Positions 1 to 7,036 are shown, counted from the first letter of the stretch. The stretch is 7,958 nt of DNA from Gracilibacteraceae bacterium (GCA_031263945.1 JAISEW010000151.1:1-7958), one strand, 5' to 3'. The notes: generated by a model from the sequence alone, not told the origin. Translations and numbers: made by a program.

Positions 1-2306
1 CGGAGGGACAGCCGCTGATCCTGCGCTGGGCCAAAGCCCTCCGCCATATCGCGGAAAATATCGACGTTTATGTGGATGATCATCAGCTGCTGGCCGGCCG
101 CGCCGGGCGAGAGGGCAAATACGGCCTGATTTATCCGGAGCTGGACGGCTGCTTTCTGAAAAATTTTGCCAAAGAATCGGATTCGCGGACGGAATCGCCT
201 TTTGCCGTCACCGGCGCAGACCGCAGGATCCTGCTGGAGGAGATCGCGCCTTACTGGACGGGAAAGACCTACTATGAAGACCTCGCGGCCAGTCTGCCGG
301 AAGACGTTCTGCGGGTCACATTCGACCCGGCGGATACTTTTACGTCGCGTTATATCGTGAACGAAACGTCGTCCATGCGCTCCGCCCTGCAATGGGTCCA
401 CGACTATAAGACCGGCCTGGAAAAAGGTTTTGAGGCCATCAAACAGGAGGCCGAAGAGCGCCTGCGCTCTCTTGACCCCAGCGATCCGCTCGACGCCTTG
501 GAAAAAGCGCCGTTTTTGCAGGCGATCGCCATCACCGCGGACGCCATTGATCTCTGGGCGCGCCGGCACAGCCTTTTAGCCGCGGAAAAAGCCGCCGGGG
601 AGAATAATCCCGTCCGCCGGGCGGAACTCCTGCAAATAGCGGCCGTCTGCGAGCGCGTGCCGAGACTGCCGGCCCGCGATTTCCATGAGGCCCTGCAGGC
701 CCAATGGTTCATGCAGCTTTTCTCGCGCCTGGAGCAAAAAACCGGGGCGACGATCTCCAACGGCCGCATGGATCAGTATCTGTACCCTTATTTTCAAGCG
801 GATATCGCCGCCGGCCGCCAGACGGAGGAGTCGGTGAAAGAACTGTTCCAGTGCATGTGGCTCGGCATGGCGCAGTACGTCGATCTGTATGTCAGCCCCG
901 CCGGCGTCAGATTCAACGAAGGGTACGCCCACTGGGAAGCGGTGACCGTCGGCGGCGTGGACGAGGAAGGGCGGGACGCCGTCAACGAGCTGACTTATCT
1001 GCTCCTGGCGGACAAACGGGAGTTCCCGCTGAATTATCCGGATCTGGCGGCGCGGGTCCACGCCGGTTCCCCGCGGCGCTATTTGCACGAGCTGGCGCTC
1101 ACCGTGCAGGAAGGGTCCGGATTTCCCAAACTGATCAACGACGAGGAGATCATTCCCGTTTTGCTGGCCAAAGGGGCGGAATTCGCGGAGGCCAATGATT
1201 ACGCCGTTTCCGGCTGTACGGAAGCCCGGATGCCCAACCGCGACACTTACACGGCGCCCTGCCCTTATATTAATCTCGGCGCGGCGGTGGAACTCACTTT
1301 GAACAACGGCCGGATGCCAAAATACGGGGACGAGCTGCTCACCATCGAGACCGGCGAGCCGGAAAATTTTACCACTTTCGACGAATTTTTCGCGGCCTAT
1401 ATCAGGCAGCAGACCTTTATGATCGCCCAGGCTTTCAAACAGCAATACATCGTGACTTATCTCCGGGAAAAGCATTTCGCTTCGCCGTTTGGCTCCTCGC
1501 TGCACAGGCTCTGCCAGAAGAATTTTCGCGATCTGCACTCGGCAAAAATAGAGGGCGGCATCGATATCGGTTATTTCGATATGATCGGCTTCGGCAGCGC
1601 GGCCGATTCGCTCGCCGCGGTCAAAAAATTCGTCTATGAGGAAAAGCTCCTCACGATCGCGGAATTGAAGGAGGCGCTGAAAACCGATTTCCAAGGCGCG
1701 GAACCGCTGCGGCTGCGTTTGAGCGGGGCGCCGGCTTATGGCAACAACGATCCCCGCGCGGATGAGATCGCTCGGCGGATCGATCTGGCGGCGCTGGAAT
1801 TCAGCGGCGCGTATGCGAAAAAAATGGGGTTTTCCATGGACCTGCGCTATGTGCCGGTCACTTCCCATATCCCGCTGGGCCGCGTAGTGGGAGCGCTGCC
1901 CAACGGCCGCCGCGCCGGCGTCTTTCTTTCCGATGGCAGCAGCGCCTCGCACGGCGCGGACACGGTCGGCCCGACTGCCATCCTCCTGTCCAACCGCGCC
2001 ACGAAAAACACCGCTTTTCCCAACCGCGCCTCCCGCCTTCTCAATATCAAACTCAGCCCCTCCGCCGTCGCGGGGGAAGAAGGAACCAAGAAACTGACGG
2101 CGCTGATCAAAAGCTGGCGGGATCTGAAGCTGTGGCATTTGCAGTTCAATATCATCAACCGGGAGACTTTGGAAAAAGCAAAGGCGGATCCGCGGGGCTA
2201 TAAAAACCTGCTGGTCCGCGTCGCCGGGTACAGCGCCTATTTCGTGGAGCTTTCCCCTGATTTGCAGGAAGATATCATTGCGCGAACGGAGCATAAAGCG
2301 GTGTGA
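1..2306 (+). CDS. Glycyl radical enzyme, sulfonate C-S lyase type (isethionate/DHPS sulfite-lyase, IslA/IseG/HpsG-like), 5'-truncated
   Basis: The reading frame is open from the first complete codon (position 3) to TGA at 2304-2306, giving 767 codons. The GTG at 72 is internal, because residues encoded at 3-71 (LRWAKALRHIAENIDVYVDD) are normal N-terminal glycyl-radical-enzyme sequence. The active-site loop reads SGCTEAR, with Cys at 1215-1217 (thiyl radical) and Glu at 1221-1223. The C-terminal glycyl radical motif is RVAGYSAYF, with Gly at 2226-2228. From memory, IslA uses R189, Q193, W374, C468, E470, R678 and G805. All seven occur here at one constant offset: Arg 378-380, Gln 390-392, Trp 933-935, Arg 1845-1847 and those above. 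That offset predicts about 830 residues, IslA's length, so about 63 N-terminal residues lie outside the window. Expected reaction: radical cleavage of a hydroxy-sulfonate to an aldehyde or ketone plus sulfite in the cytoplasm. The exact substrate is undecided; a dehydratase such as HpfG is the main alternative. Confidence 0.9.
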   Translation, partial: EGQPLILRWAKALRHIAENIDVYVDDHQLLAGRAGREGKYGLIYPELDGCFLKNFAKESDSRTESPFAVTGADRRILLEEIAPYWTGKTYYEDLAASLPEDVLRVTFDPADTFTSRYIVNETSSMRSALQWVHDYKTGLEKGFEAIKQEAEERLRSLDPSDPLDALEKAPFLQAIAITADAIDLWARRHSLLAAEKAAGENNPVRRAELLQIAAVCERVPRLPARDFHEALQAQWFMQLFSRLEQKTGATISNGRMDQYLYPYFQADIAAGRQTEESVKELFQCMWLGMAQYVDLYVSPAGVRFNEGYAHWEAVTVGGVDEEGRDAVNELTYLLLADKREFPLNYPDLAARVHAGSPRRYLHELALTVQEGSGFPKLINDEEIIPVLLAKGAEFAEANDYAVSGCTEARMPNRDTYTAPCPYINLGAAVELTLNNGRMPKYGDELLTIETGEPENFTTFDEFFAAYIRQQTFMIAQAFKQQYIVTYLREKHFASPFGSSLHRLCQKNFRDLHSAKIEGGIDIGYFDMIGFGSAADSLAAVKKFVYEEKLLTIAELKEALKTDFQGAEPLRLRLSGAPAYGNNDPRADEIARRIDLAALEFSGAYAKKMGFSMDLRYVPVTSHIPLGRVVGALPNGRRAGVFLSDGSSASHGADTVGPTAILLSNRATKNTAFPNRASRLLNIKLSPSAVAGEEGTKKLTALIKSWRDLKLWHLQFNIINRETLEKAKADPRGYKNLLVRVAGYSAYFVELSPDLQEDIIARTEHKAV

Positions 2307-3178
2307 CGGGGATCATATTTAATATCCAGCGTTTTTCCCTGCATGACGGAACCGGCATCCGCACGGTGGTTTTCCTGAAAGGCTGCCCCCTGCGCTGTGA
2401 GTGGTGCGCTAACCCGGAATCTCAGCTGAGTGAGCCGGAGACCGCCTGGAGCGCCGCGAAATGCATAGGCTGCGGCCACTGTCTCACGGGCGGCGGGGCG
2501 GTCAAATGGGAAGGAGGCCGCGTCGTTCCGCTCCGCCGGCTTAGCGGCGCCGAAGCGGAACGGCTCTGCCCCGCCCGGGCTCTCCAGGTTTTTGGCGAAG
2601 AGCGCTCCGTGGCGGACATCATCGATATAGTCGAACGCGACATGATCTTCTATGAAAACTCGGAAGGCGGCCTGACCCTTTCCGGCGGGGAACCCTTGAC
2701 GCAGCCCGCTTTTACGGCGGCGCTGCTGCGAGAGGCCCAAGGGCGGCATATCCATACGGCGATGGAAACCGGCGGTCTCGCGGATTATCAGGCTCTGCGC
2801 TCGGCGGCCCGGCACTTGGATCAGCTGATTTACGACGTCAAGATATTCGAGAGCCGCCTGCATCAGGAGCGAACCGGCGCGGGGAACCGGGTGATACTGG
2901 AGAATTTTCGCCGTTTGATGGACGAATTCCCGCGCTTGCCGACTCTGGCGCGGACGCCGGTGATCCCCGGCGTCAACGACAATGAAAAGGAAATATCTGA
3001 CATCGCAAGTTTCATCCGCCCTTATCCCAATGTGTCCTACGAGCTTCTGCCCTATCACCGTCTGGGCGAACCCAAATACGAGGCCCTGGGCCGGGTTTAT
3101 CCCATGGGGAAAGCGGCCCTGGACGCCGGCAGGTTCAAACAGCTGCAAATTTTCGCGGAAAGGAGAATGGCGCGGTGA
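2303..3178 (+). CDS. Glycyl radical enzyme activating enzyme (radical SAM; IslB/IseH/HpsH-like)
   Basis: This 291-residue protein installs the glycyl radical on the preceding lyase by reductive SAM cleavage. The start is NIQRFSLHDGTGIRTVVF, the usual opening of pyruvate-formate-lyase-activase relatives. It is followed by the radical SAM motif CPLRCEWC (Cys 28, 32, 35, spacing CX3CX2C) and SGGEP near residues 127-131 for SAM binding. A ferredoxin-like insert contains Cys 54, 57, 60 and a CP at 89, enough for one auxiliary [4Fe-4S] cluster; many activases of this class carry eight Cys for two. The GTG start overlaps the lyase stop (GTGA, 2303-2306), with a weak GGAG at 2288-2291. That supports translational coupling and an enzyme/activase pair. 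Specificity for the upstream lyase is inferred from position. Confidence 0.95.
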   Translation: MTGIIFNIQRFSLHDGTGIRTVVFLKGCPLRCEWCANPESQLSEPETAWSAAKCIGCGHCLTGGGAVKWEGGRVVPLRRLSGAEAERLCPARALQVFGEERSVADIIDIVERDMIFYENSEGGLTLSGGEPLTQPAFTAALLREAQGRHIHTAMETGGLADYQALRSAARHLDQLIYDVKIFESRLHQERTGAGNRVILENFRRLMDEFPRLPTLARTPVIPGVNDNEKEISDIASFIRPYPNVSYELLPYHRLGEPKYEALGRVYPMGKAALDAGRFKQLQIFAERRMAR

Positions 3179-3963
3179 AAGAGATACTCGGCCTCCCCCC
3201 GGTCAAAAAAACGCTGCAAAAATCCGCCTCCTTCCTGGAGTACATAGCGCTGCTGGCCGTCGTTCTGGTCATTTGGGCGCTGGTTTCCGCGAGCGGCAAG
3301 GTCAGCCCCGTCGTCATGCCGCCGCCGAAAACCATTCTGGACACCTTTGTCAGCCTGCTGCGCGACGGAACTTTGCTGAAACACGTTTGGATCAGCATCA
3401 CCCGCGTTATGCACGGCTATTGCCTGGCCGCGGTCTGCGGCCTGATCCTGGGGACGGCGCTCGGGCTCTCCCCCAGGCTGAACCGCATGACGGATCTGAT
3501 CATCCAGGTCGTCAAGCCTATTCCGCCGATCGCCTGGATCCCGCTCGCCATCGTCTGGTTCGGGATCGGTGAGGAATCAAAAACCTTCCTGATCTTCCTC
3601 GGCGGTTTTTTCAATATCCTCATCAACGTGATCGACGGCATCCGCCAGACGGACGAGAAGCTGGTAGAAGTTTCCAGGAGCTTCGAAACGCCGCAGTGGA
3701 AATTCGTTTCCCAGCTGATCATACCGAGCGCCCTGCCCAGCATTTTCACCGGGCTCAGAACCGGGCTTTCCACTTGCTGGATGTGCGTGATCGCGGCCGA
3801 GCTGGTCGCCTCCAATACGGGCGTCGGTTTCATGATCGACAACGCCCGGCAGTTCGGGCAGGCGAACAAGGTGATCGTGGGGATGATCGCCATCGGGGTC
3901 ACCGGCAAAGTCATGGACGTCATTATCCGCGCCGCGGAAAAGAGGGTGATGCGATGGCGCTGA
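3175..3963 (+). CDS. ABC importer permease, sulfonate/taurine/nitrate family (SsuC/TauC-like)
   Basis: A 262-residue integral membrane protein with about six hydrophobic helices, near residues 21-39, 79-98, 108-130, 137-155, 190-215 and 233-255. The segment PVVMPPPKTILDTF followed by a second helix starting RVMHGYCLAAVCG is typical of SsuC/TauC permeases. The cytoplasmic EAA-like coupling loop is around EVSRSFETPQWKFVSQLIIP, ending in LPSIFTGLRTGL. The start is GTG at 3175, overlapping the activase stop as GTGA, with AGGAG at 3161-3165 and a 9-base spacer. It should form a homodimeric channel in the cytoplasmic membrane with the next gene's ATPase. The family also includes nitrate, cyanate and thiamine-precursor importers. 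The neighbouring C-S lyase is the reason to favour a sulfonate. Confidence 0.93.
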   Translation: MKEILGLPPVKKTLQKSASFLEYIALLAVVLVIWALVSASGKVSPVVMPPPKTILDTFVSLLRDGTLLKHVWISITRVMHGYCLAAVCGLILGTALGLSPRLNRMTDLIIQVVKPIPPIAWIPLAIVWFGIGEESKTFLIFLGGFFNILINVIDGIRQTDEKLVEVSRSFETPQWKFVSQLIIPSALPSIFTGLRTGLSTCWMCVIAAELVASNTGVGFMIDNARQFGQANKVIVGMIAIGVTGKVMDVIIRAAEKRVMRWR

Positions 3964-4733
3964 GAGAGGACTATGTCGTTTTAGAGCATGTCACGCGCCG
4001 GTTTTCCAATAACGGCGGGGAGCTGGTCGCTCTGAGCGGCGTGAGCCTGACGGTCCGCCAGGGGGAGTTTATCAGCATCGTCGGCGGCAGCGGCTGCGGC
4101 AAAAGTACGCTGCTGCGCGCGATTGCCGGGATCGATCCCGACTATGAAGGCCGGATCCTGGTTAAAGGGGAGGAGATCCGCCGGCCCGGCAAAGCCCGCG
4201 GGATCATATTTCAGGAGCATCGGCTTTTTCCGTGGCTCACGGCGGAGGGAAACGTGAAATACGCCCTGAACGGTATTTCCCGGGCGGAGAAACGCAAAAT
4301 CGCCGAACATTATCTTGAATTGGTCGGGCTGACGGGTTTTGAAAAATCATATCCCAAACAATTGTCGGGCGGCATGGCCCAAAGAGCCGGCATCGCCCGG
4401 GCGCTGGCGAATGACCCGGAGTTTTTGCTGCTGGACGAGCCGTTCGGCGCCTTGGACGCCTTCACGAAAATGCAAATGCAAAATGAGATCGACGCCATAA
4501 AACGCAAATATAACAGCACCATGATCTTAGTGACGCACGACATAGAGGAAGCCGTATTTTTGGCCGACCGGGTCGTCGTGCTGAGTCCGCGGCCCGGAAC
4601 GATCCAGAAGATTTTCCCGGTAAACCTGCCGCGCCGCCGGCAGCGCAACAATACCGAATTCATTGAGATCCGCCGCGCCGTTTATAACGAGCTTTTCACG
4701 GACAATAGGCCCGCTGCGGATTACAGCATTTGA
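3954..4733 (+). CDS. ABC importer ATP-binding protein, sulfonate/taurine/nitrate family (SsuB/TauB-like)
   Basis: A 259-residue nucleotide-binding subunit that powers the importer. Motifs occur in order: Walker A GGSGCGKST (residues 44-52), Q-loop Gln in IIFQEHRLFPW (87), ABC signature LSGGMAQR (137-144), Walker B LLLDEP with catalytic Glu (158-163), D-loop GALD and switch His in VTHD (195). The signature with Met-Ala-Gln and the FQEHRLFPW Q-loop are typical of SsuB/TauB/NrtD proteins. The frame is open further upstream, but the ATG at 3954 is chosen because AGAGGG at 3941-3946 is well spaced and the protein then begins MALREDYVVLEHVTRRF, as the family does. It overlaps the permease end by 10 bases. 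Stop TGA at 4731-4733. Confidence 0.95.
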   Translation: MALREDYVVLEHVTRRFSNNGGELVALSGVSLTVRQGEFISIVGGSGCGKSTLLRAIAGIDPDYEGRILVKGEEIRRPGKARGIIFQEHRLFPWLTAEGNVKYALNGISRAEKRKIAEHYLELVGLTGFEKSYPKQLSGGMAQRAGIARALANDPEFLLLDEPFGALDAFTKMQMQNEIDAIKRKYNSTMILVTHDIEEAVFLADRVVVLSPRPGTIQKIFPVNLPRRRQRNNTEFIEIRRAVYNELFTDNRPAADYSI

Positions 4734-4739
4734 TTTTAT

Positions 4740-4758
4740 CGGGGACCGCGCGTTCCCG
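4740..4758 (+). other. Small hairpin in the gap before the binding-protein gene
   Basis: CGGGGA (4740-4745) can pair with TTCCCG (4753-4758), six pairs including one G-U, across a 7-base loop. The following sequence is A-rich rather than a run of T, so it is not a convincing intrinsic terminator. It could be an mRNA processing or stability element that raises expression of the downstream binding protein, or chance in GC-rich DNA. Confidence 0.3.
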
Positions 4759-4775
4759 TTAAAATAAAAAATTTT

Positions 4776-4784
4776 AGAAGGAGA
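4776..4784 (+). promoter_or_regulatory. Strong ribosome binding site of the binding-protein gene
   Basis: AGAAGGAGA lies 7 bases upstream of the ATG at 4792. It is a near-perfect Shine-Dalgarno site and the best in the operon. This fixes the start and suggests higher translation than the overlapping upstream genes, as expected for a binding protein needed in excess over the transporter. Confidence 0.8.
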
Positions 4785-4791
4785 TACTGTC

Positions 4792-5856
4792 ATGAACACA
4801 GGCAAAATTTTATTCTTTGCGGCCGCCCTCGCTCTGTCCGCTATCCTCACGGGATGCGCCGGGGGCGGCGCGGGGAGCGGCGCCGCCGCTGGCACGGGTT
4901 CCGCTCGGAGCGCGGCGGACGCCGGCGACCAAGGCTACAGCGCGGCTGTCCTTCGCGTCGCGATCCAGCCGTCCGCCGCTTTCGTCCCCATTTACCTTTT
5001 GCGGGATAACGGCTGGCTGGAGGAAGAAGCGGAAAAACTGGGCGTTACCGTGGAATGGACCGAATTCGTCTCCGGGCCGCCGATGAACGAATCTTTCGCC
5101 GCCGGACAGCAGGATATCGGGTTTATCGGCGACGTGCCCACCGTGCCCACCGTGTCCGCCATTTTTGCCGGACAGCAAAACACGGTCGTCGGCGTCGCCG
5201 CGTGGGGGGAAGGCGGCTACGCCATTTTGGTCGCCCAGGATTCGCCCATCGCCGGGGCGGAGGATCTGCGAGGCGGGAAAGTCGGGCTTACCGTCGGCTC
5301 TACCGCGCAAAACCTGGTGGAGAAGTATTTTAAAGCCAACGGCCTGGATATCAATAATGATGTTGAGGTCGTCAATCTGACGGTCGGCGATCTCGCCACC
5401 GCTTTGGCCAACGACCAGATCGACGCGGCCGCCGTCTGGGAACCGAGCATCACCCGCCTGACCGACGACGGGATCGCCAGGGTTTTGGCGGACGGGACCG
5501 GGATCCTGCGCGGCACCAACAATATATTCTCCACGACCGCTTTCGCGGAGGAAAACCCCAAGCTGGTCCAACTGCTGCTGGAGCAGTACGCCCGCGCCGC
5601 CAAAGCGCTGAAAGACGACCCGCTGGGCGAATCGGCGAAAGTCGCGGCGGCGTACAGTCTCAGCCCGGAACAGCTGGCCAAGGTGACGGATAAATACGAC
5701 TATTCCGTCGTCGTCGCTGACGAAGATATCGAATGCCTGCGGGGGACCACCGATTTCCTGAGAAATATCGGCGTCGTCACCGACCCCGGTTTCGACATTG
5801 CCGATCACATCGACCCGTCGTACGCGAACAACGCGGATCTGGCCCAATACAAATAG
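4792..5856 (+). CDS. ABC importer substrate-binding lipoprotein, sulfonate/taurine/nitrate family (SsuA/TauA-like)
   Basis: A 354-residue secreted lipoprotein that captures the substrate for the importer. The N-terminus has a Lys, a hydrophobic stretch and the lipobox LTGC (Cys 22), followed by an Ala/Gly/Ser-rich linker to about residue 50. The binding fold starts at VLRVAIQPSAAFVPIYLL. Further landmarks are FAAGQQDIGFIGDVPTV (around 107-118), EDLRGGKVGLTVGSTAQNLV and NDQIDAAAVWEPSI; the last two are characteristic of NMT1/SsuA-type periplasmic binding proteins. A strong ribosome binding site and 58 bases separate it from the ATPase gene. Placing the binding protein last is less usual than leading the operon. 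The ligand cannot be read from sequence; a hydroxy-sulfonate is inferred from the lyase. Residues 115-120 come from a 9-base tandem duplication. Confidence 0.93.
   Translation: MNTGKILFFAAALALSAILTGCAGGGAGSGAAAGTGSARSAADAGDQGYSAAVLRVAIQPSAAFVPIYLLRDNGWLEEEAEKLGVTVEWTEFVSGPPMNESFAAGQQDIGFIGDVPTVPTVSAIFAGQQNTVVGVAAWGEGGYAILVAQDSPIAGAEDLRGGKVGLTVGSTAQNLVEKYFKANGLDINNDVEVVNLTVGDLATALANDQIDAAAVWEPSITRLTDDGIARVLADGTGILRGTNNIFSTTAFAEENPKLVQLLLEQYARAAKALKDDPLGESAKVAAAYSLSPEQLAKVTDKYDYSVVVADEDIECLRGTTDFLRNIGVVTDPGFDIADHIDPSYANNADLAQYK
5134..5151 (+). repeat. Tandem 9-base duplication inside the binding-protein gene
   Basis: GTGCCCACC occurs twice in direct succession (5134-5142 and 5143-5151), and the next bases GTGTCC continue the pattern imperfectly. 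It keeps frame and gives Val-Pro-Thr twice, right after the conserved GD of the family's first ligand-binding loop. Confidence 0.75.
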
Positions 5857-5871
5857 GATACCTCTAAATGC

Positions 5872-6912
5872 TCATATGTACATCCCCGCGTTCAGGTTGC
5901 CGACGCTTTCGCGGGCGATGAGCCGGTTGGGCAGATATATCTTCAGCGGGCTCCGATGTAATTTGTTGACGCGGCTAATCAGAGTCAGGGCCGCCACAAT
6001 GCCCATCTCCGTAATAGGCGCCCCGACTGTGGTGATCATGGGGGAGGCATAACCGGAAAGCACGATGTTGTCCAGACTGACGAGGGAAAGACGCTCCGGG
6101 ATCTTGATCTTTTCTTCTTTGAAGCGCCGTATGGCCGCGATCGCAGCGACGTCGTTCCGGCAAAACACGGCGGTGGGAAGACGTCCCGCCGCCTGGCGCA
6201 AAAGCGCGTCCGCCCCCTGATAGCCGCCTTCCGGGCTGTTGTGCGCGCATTCCGCGATCAGGCGCTCTTCTTTGGCGATACCATGTTCGCGCAATATGTC
6301 CCGAAAGGCCAGATAGGAAACATCCTGGCCCGTTTCACCGATATACCCGATCCTTTCATGCCCGTAGCCGATCAAATGCCGCAGGGCAATTTCCGCCGCT
6401 TCGCGCCCGTCACAGATGATCTGGTCCCATTCGGCTTTCACCGGGGCGCGCCCTACCATGACGATATTTTGATATCGGTTTTCCAATAGCCGAACGATTT
6501 CCTCCTTGGCAAAATGGCCCAGGACGATGACCCCCAGCGCCTTTTCGCTGTTTTCAGCCGCTTCCGGCTTTGTTTCCTCCAAAAGCGAATAAGGGGCGCG
6601 CATAGAATAGCCCAGCGCCAGCGCTTGCTGTTCCGCAGCCCTGGCAATATGGGCAAAAAAAGGATTGTCCTCCAGGCTTTTGGCGCGCGCCAGGACGCAG
6701 GCCAGCGTCCCCTTGCGATAAGAGAGAGTCCGCTTGGGTTTTTGCCGCAGCGCCTGGGCGTTGGGGTTCGGCACATACCCCGCTTCCCGGGCGATAGCCC
6801 AGATCCGCTCCCTGATTTCGCGGCTGCCAAAAGAATCATCCGCGGAGGAGAGAACGCGCGATACGGTGGAAACGTGTACGCCGGCCCGCGCGGCGATTTC
6901 TTTTAAAGTCAA
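5872..6912 (-). CDS. LacI/GalR-family transcriptional regulator
   Basis: A 346-residue repressor-type regulator. The N-terminal helix-turn-helix is TLKEIAARAGVHVSTVSRVL (residues 2-21), followed by IREIREIR-like helix sequence and a hinge around YVPNPNAQALRQ. A periplasmic-binding-protein-like effector domain follows, with HLIGYGHERIGYIGE and AVFCRNDVAAIAAIRRF as landmarks. I place the start at the TTG (codon 6912-6910). GGAG (6924-6921) lies 8 bases upstream, and the product then begins MTLKEIA, as most LacI proteins do. An ATG at 6933 is in frame and would add seven residues, but has no ribosome binding site. The gene converges on the binding-protein gene with a 15-base gap and diverges from the reductase gene. 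It probably represses from the operator in that intergenic space. The effector is unknown. Confidence 0.93.
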   Translation of the reverse strand: MTLKEIAARAGVHVSTVSRVLSSADDSFGSREIRERIWAIAREAGYVPNPNAQALRQKPKRTLSYRKGTLACVLARAKSLEDNPFFAHIARAAEQQALALGYSMRAPYSLLEETKPEAAENSEKALGVIVLGHFAKEEIVRLLENRYQNIVMVGRAPVKAEWDQIICDGREAAEIALRHLIGYGHERIGYIGETGQDVSYLAFRDILREHGIAKEERLIAECAHNSPEGGYQGADALLRQAAGRLPTAVFCRNDVAAIAAIRRFKEEKIKIPERLSLVSLDNIVLSGYASPMITTVGAPITEMGIVAALTLISRVNKLHRSPLKIYLPNRLIARESVGNLNAGMYI

Positions 6913-6920
6913 CTTATCAT

Positions 6921-6924
6921 CTCC
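6921..6924 (-). promoter_or_regulatory. Ribosome binding site that decides a TTG start for the LacI gene
   Basis: On the minus strand GGAG is followed by 8 bases and TTG. The overlapping ATG just after GGAG is out of frame, and the in-frame ATG at 6933 is preceded only by A/T-rich sequence. Confidence 0.65.
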
Positions 6925-6957
6925 GCAAAACATATTAATTATACATGTGTATTATGT

Positions 6958-6986
6958 ATTATATAACAGGCTCGCGCAAATAGCAA
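6958..6986 (-). promoter_or_regulatory. Sigma-70 type promoter of the LacI-family gene
   Basis: Read on the minus strand, TTGCTA (6986-6981, four of six matches to the -35 consensus) and TATAAT (6963-6958, perfect -10) are separated by exactly 17 bases. Transcription would begin near 6951, leaving a leader of about 39 bases before the TTG start. An AT-rich imperfect dyad (ATACA/TGTAT, 6941-6952) sits at the expected start point. Confidence 0.65.
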
Positions 6987-7011
6987 AGGCGAATCAAGAA
7001 AACGTTTGCGC
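6974..7011. repeat. Inverted repeat GCGCAAA...TTTGCGC in the divergent regulatory region
   Basis: GCGCAAA (6974-6980) and TTTGCGC (7005-7011) are perfect inverted 7-mers. Their centres are 31 bases apart, about three helical turns, so a protein binding both would sit on one face of the DNA. The repeat encloses the -35 of the regulator promoter, and its right arm overlaps the operator-like palindrome. Confidence 0.5.
6998..7009. promoter_or_regulatory. LacI/CcpA-type operator candidate
   Basis: GAAAACGTTTGC contains the perfect palindrome AAACGTTT (7000-7007), with G and C paired again at its ends. A CG-centred AAxCGxTT core is the hallmark of LacI/GalR operators and of catabolite-responsive elements. 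It lies 14 bases upstream of the regulator's -35 and 33 bases before the reductase start. Binding by the adjacent LacI protein is the simplest reading; CcpA is an alternative. Confidence 0.6.
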
Positions 7012-7030
7012 AATCAGATCCGCGGCGAAC

Positions 7031-7036
7031 GGAGGT
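7031..7036 (+). promoter_or_regulatory. Ribosome binding site of the siroheme reductase gene
   Basis: GGAGGT lies four bases before the ATG at 7041, slightly close but a strong match. It fixes the start of the reductase. I see no convincing plus-strand -35/-10 pair between 6934 and 7030. Confidence 0.75.

Noticed and set aside
72..74. GTG as the start of the lyase gene
   Set aside because: The frame is open upstream to position 3 and encodes typical family sequence there; the alignment offset predicts about 63 further residues before the window.
1206..1260. Lyase as choline TMA-lyase, pyruvate formate-lyase or arylacetate decarboxylase
   Set aside because: Pyruvate formate-lyase has adjacent Cys-Cys at the active site. 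The loop here is GCTEAR with the sulfonate-binding Arg/Gln/Trp/Arg set, fitting sulfonate lyases better than choline or arylacetate enzymes.
576..2294. Very long open frame on the minus strand opposite the lyase gene
   Set aside because: It mirrors the codon structure of the GC-rich lyase gene, has no recognisable domain, and the plus-strand frame carries every catalytic motif of a known family.
2303..3178. Minus-strand open frames opposite the activase and permease genes
   Set aside because: No domains, no start signals, and the opposite strand encodes unambiguous protein families with complete motifs.
3696..3953. Upstream extension of the ATPase frame into the permease gene
   Set aside because: The extension overlaps the permease coding sequence, lacks family similarity, and a well-spaced ribosome site precedes the ATG at 3954.
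4740..4775. Intrinsic terminator after the ATPase gene
   Set aside because: The stem is short with a G-U pair and is followed by A-rich rather than T-rich sequence, and the next gene clearly belongs to the same importer.
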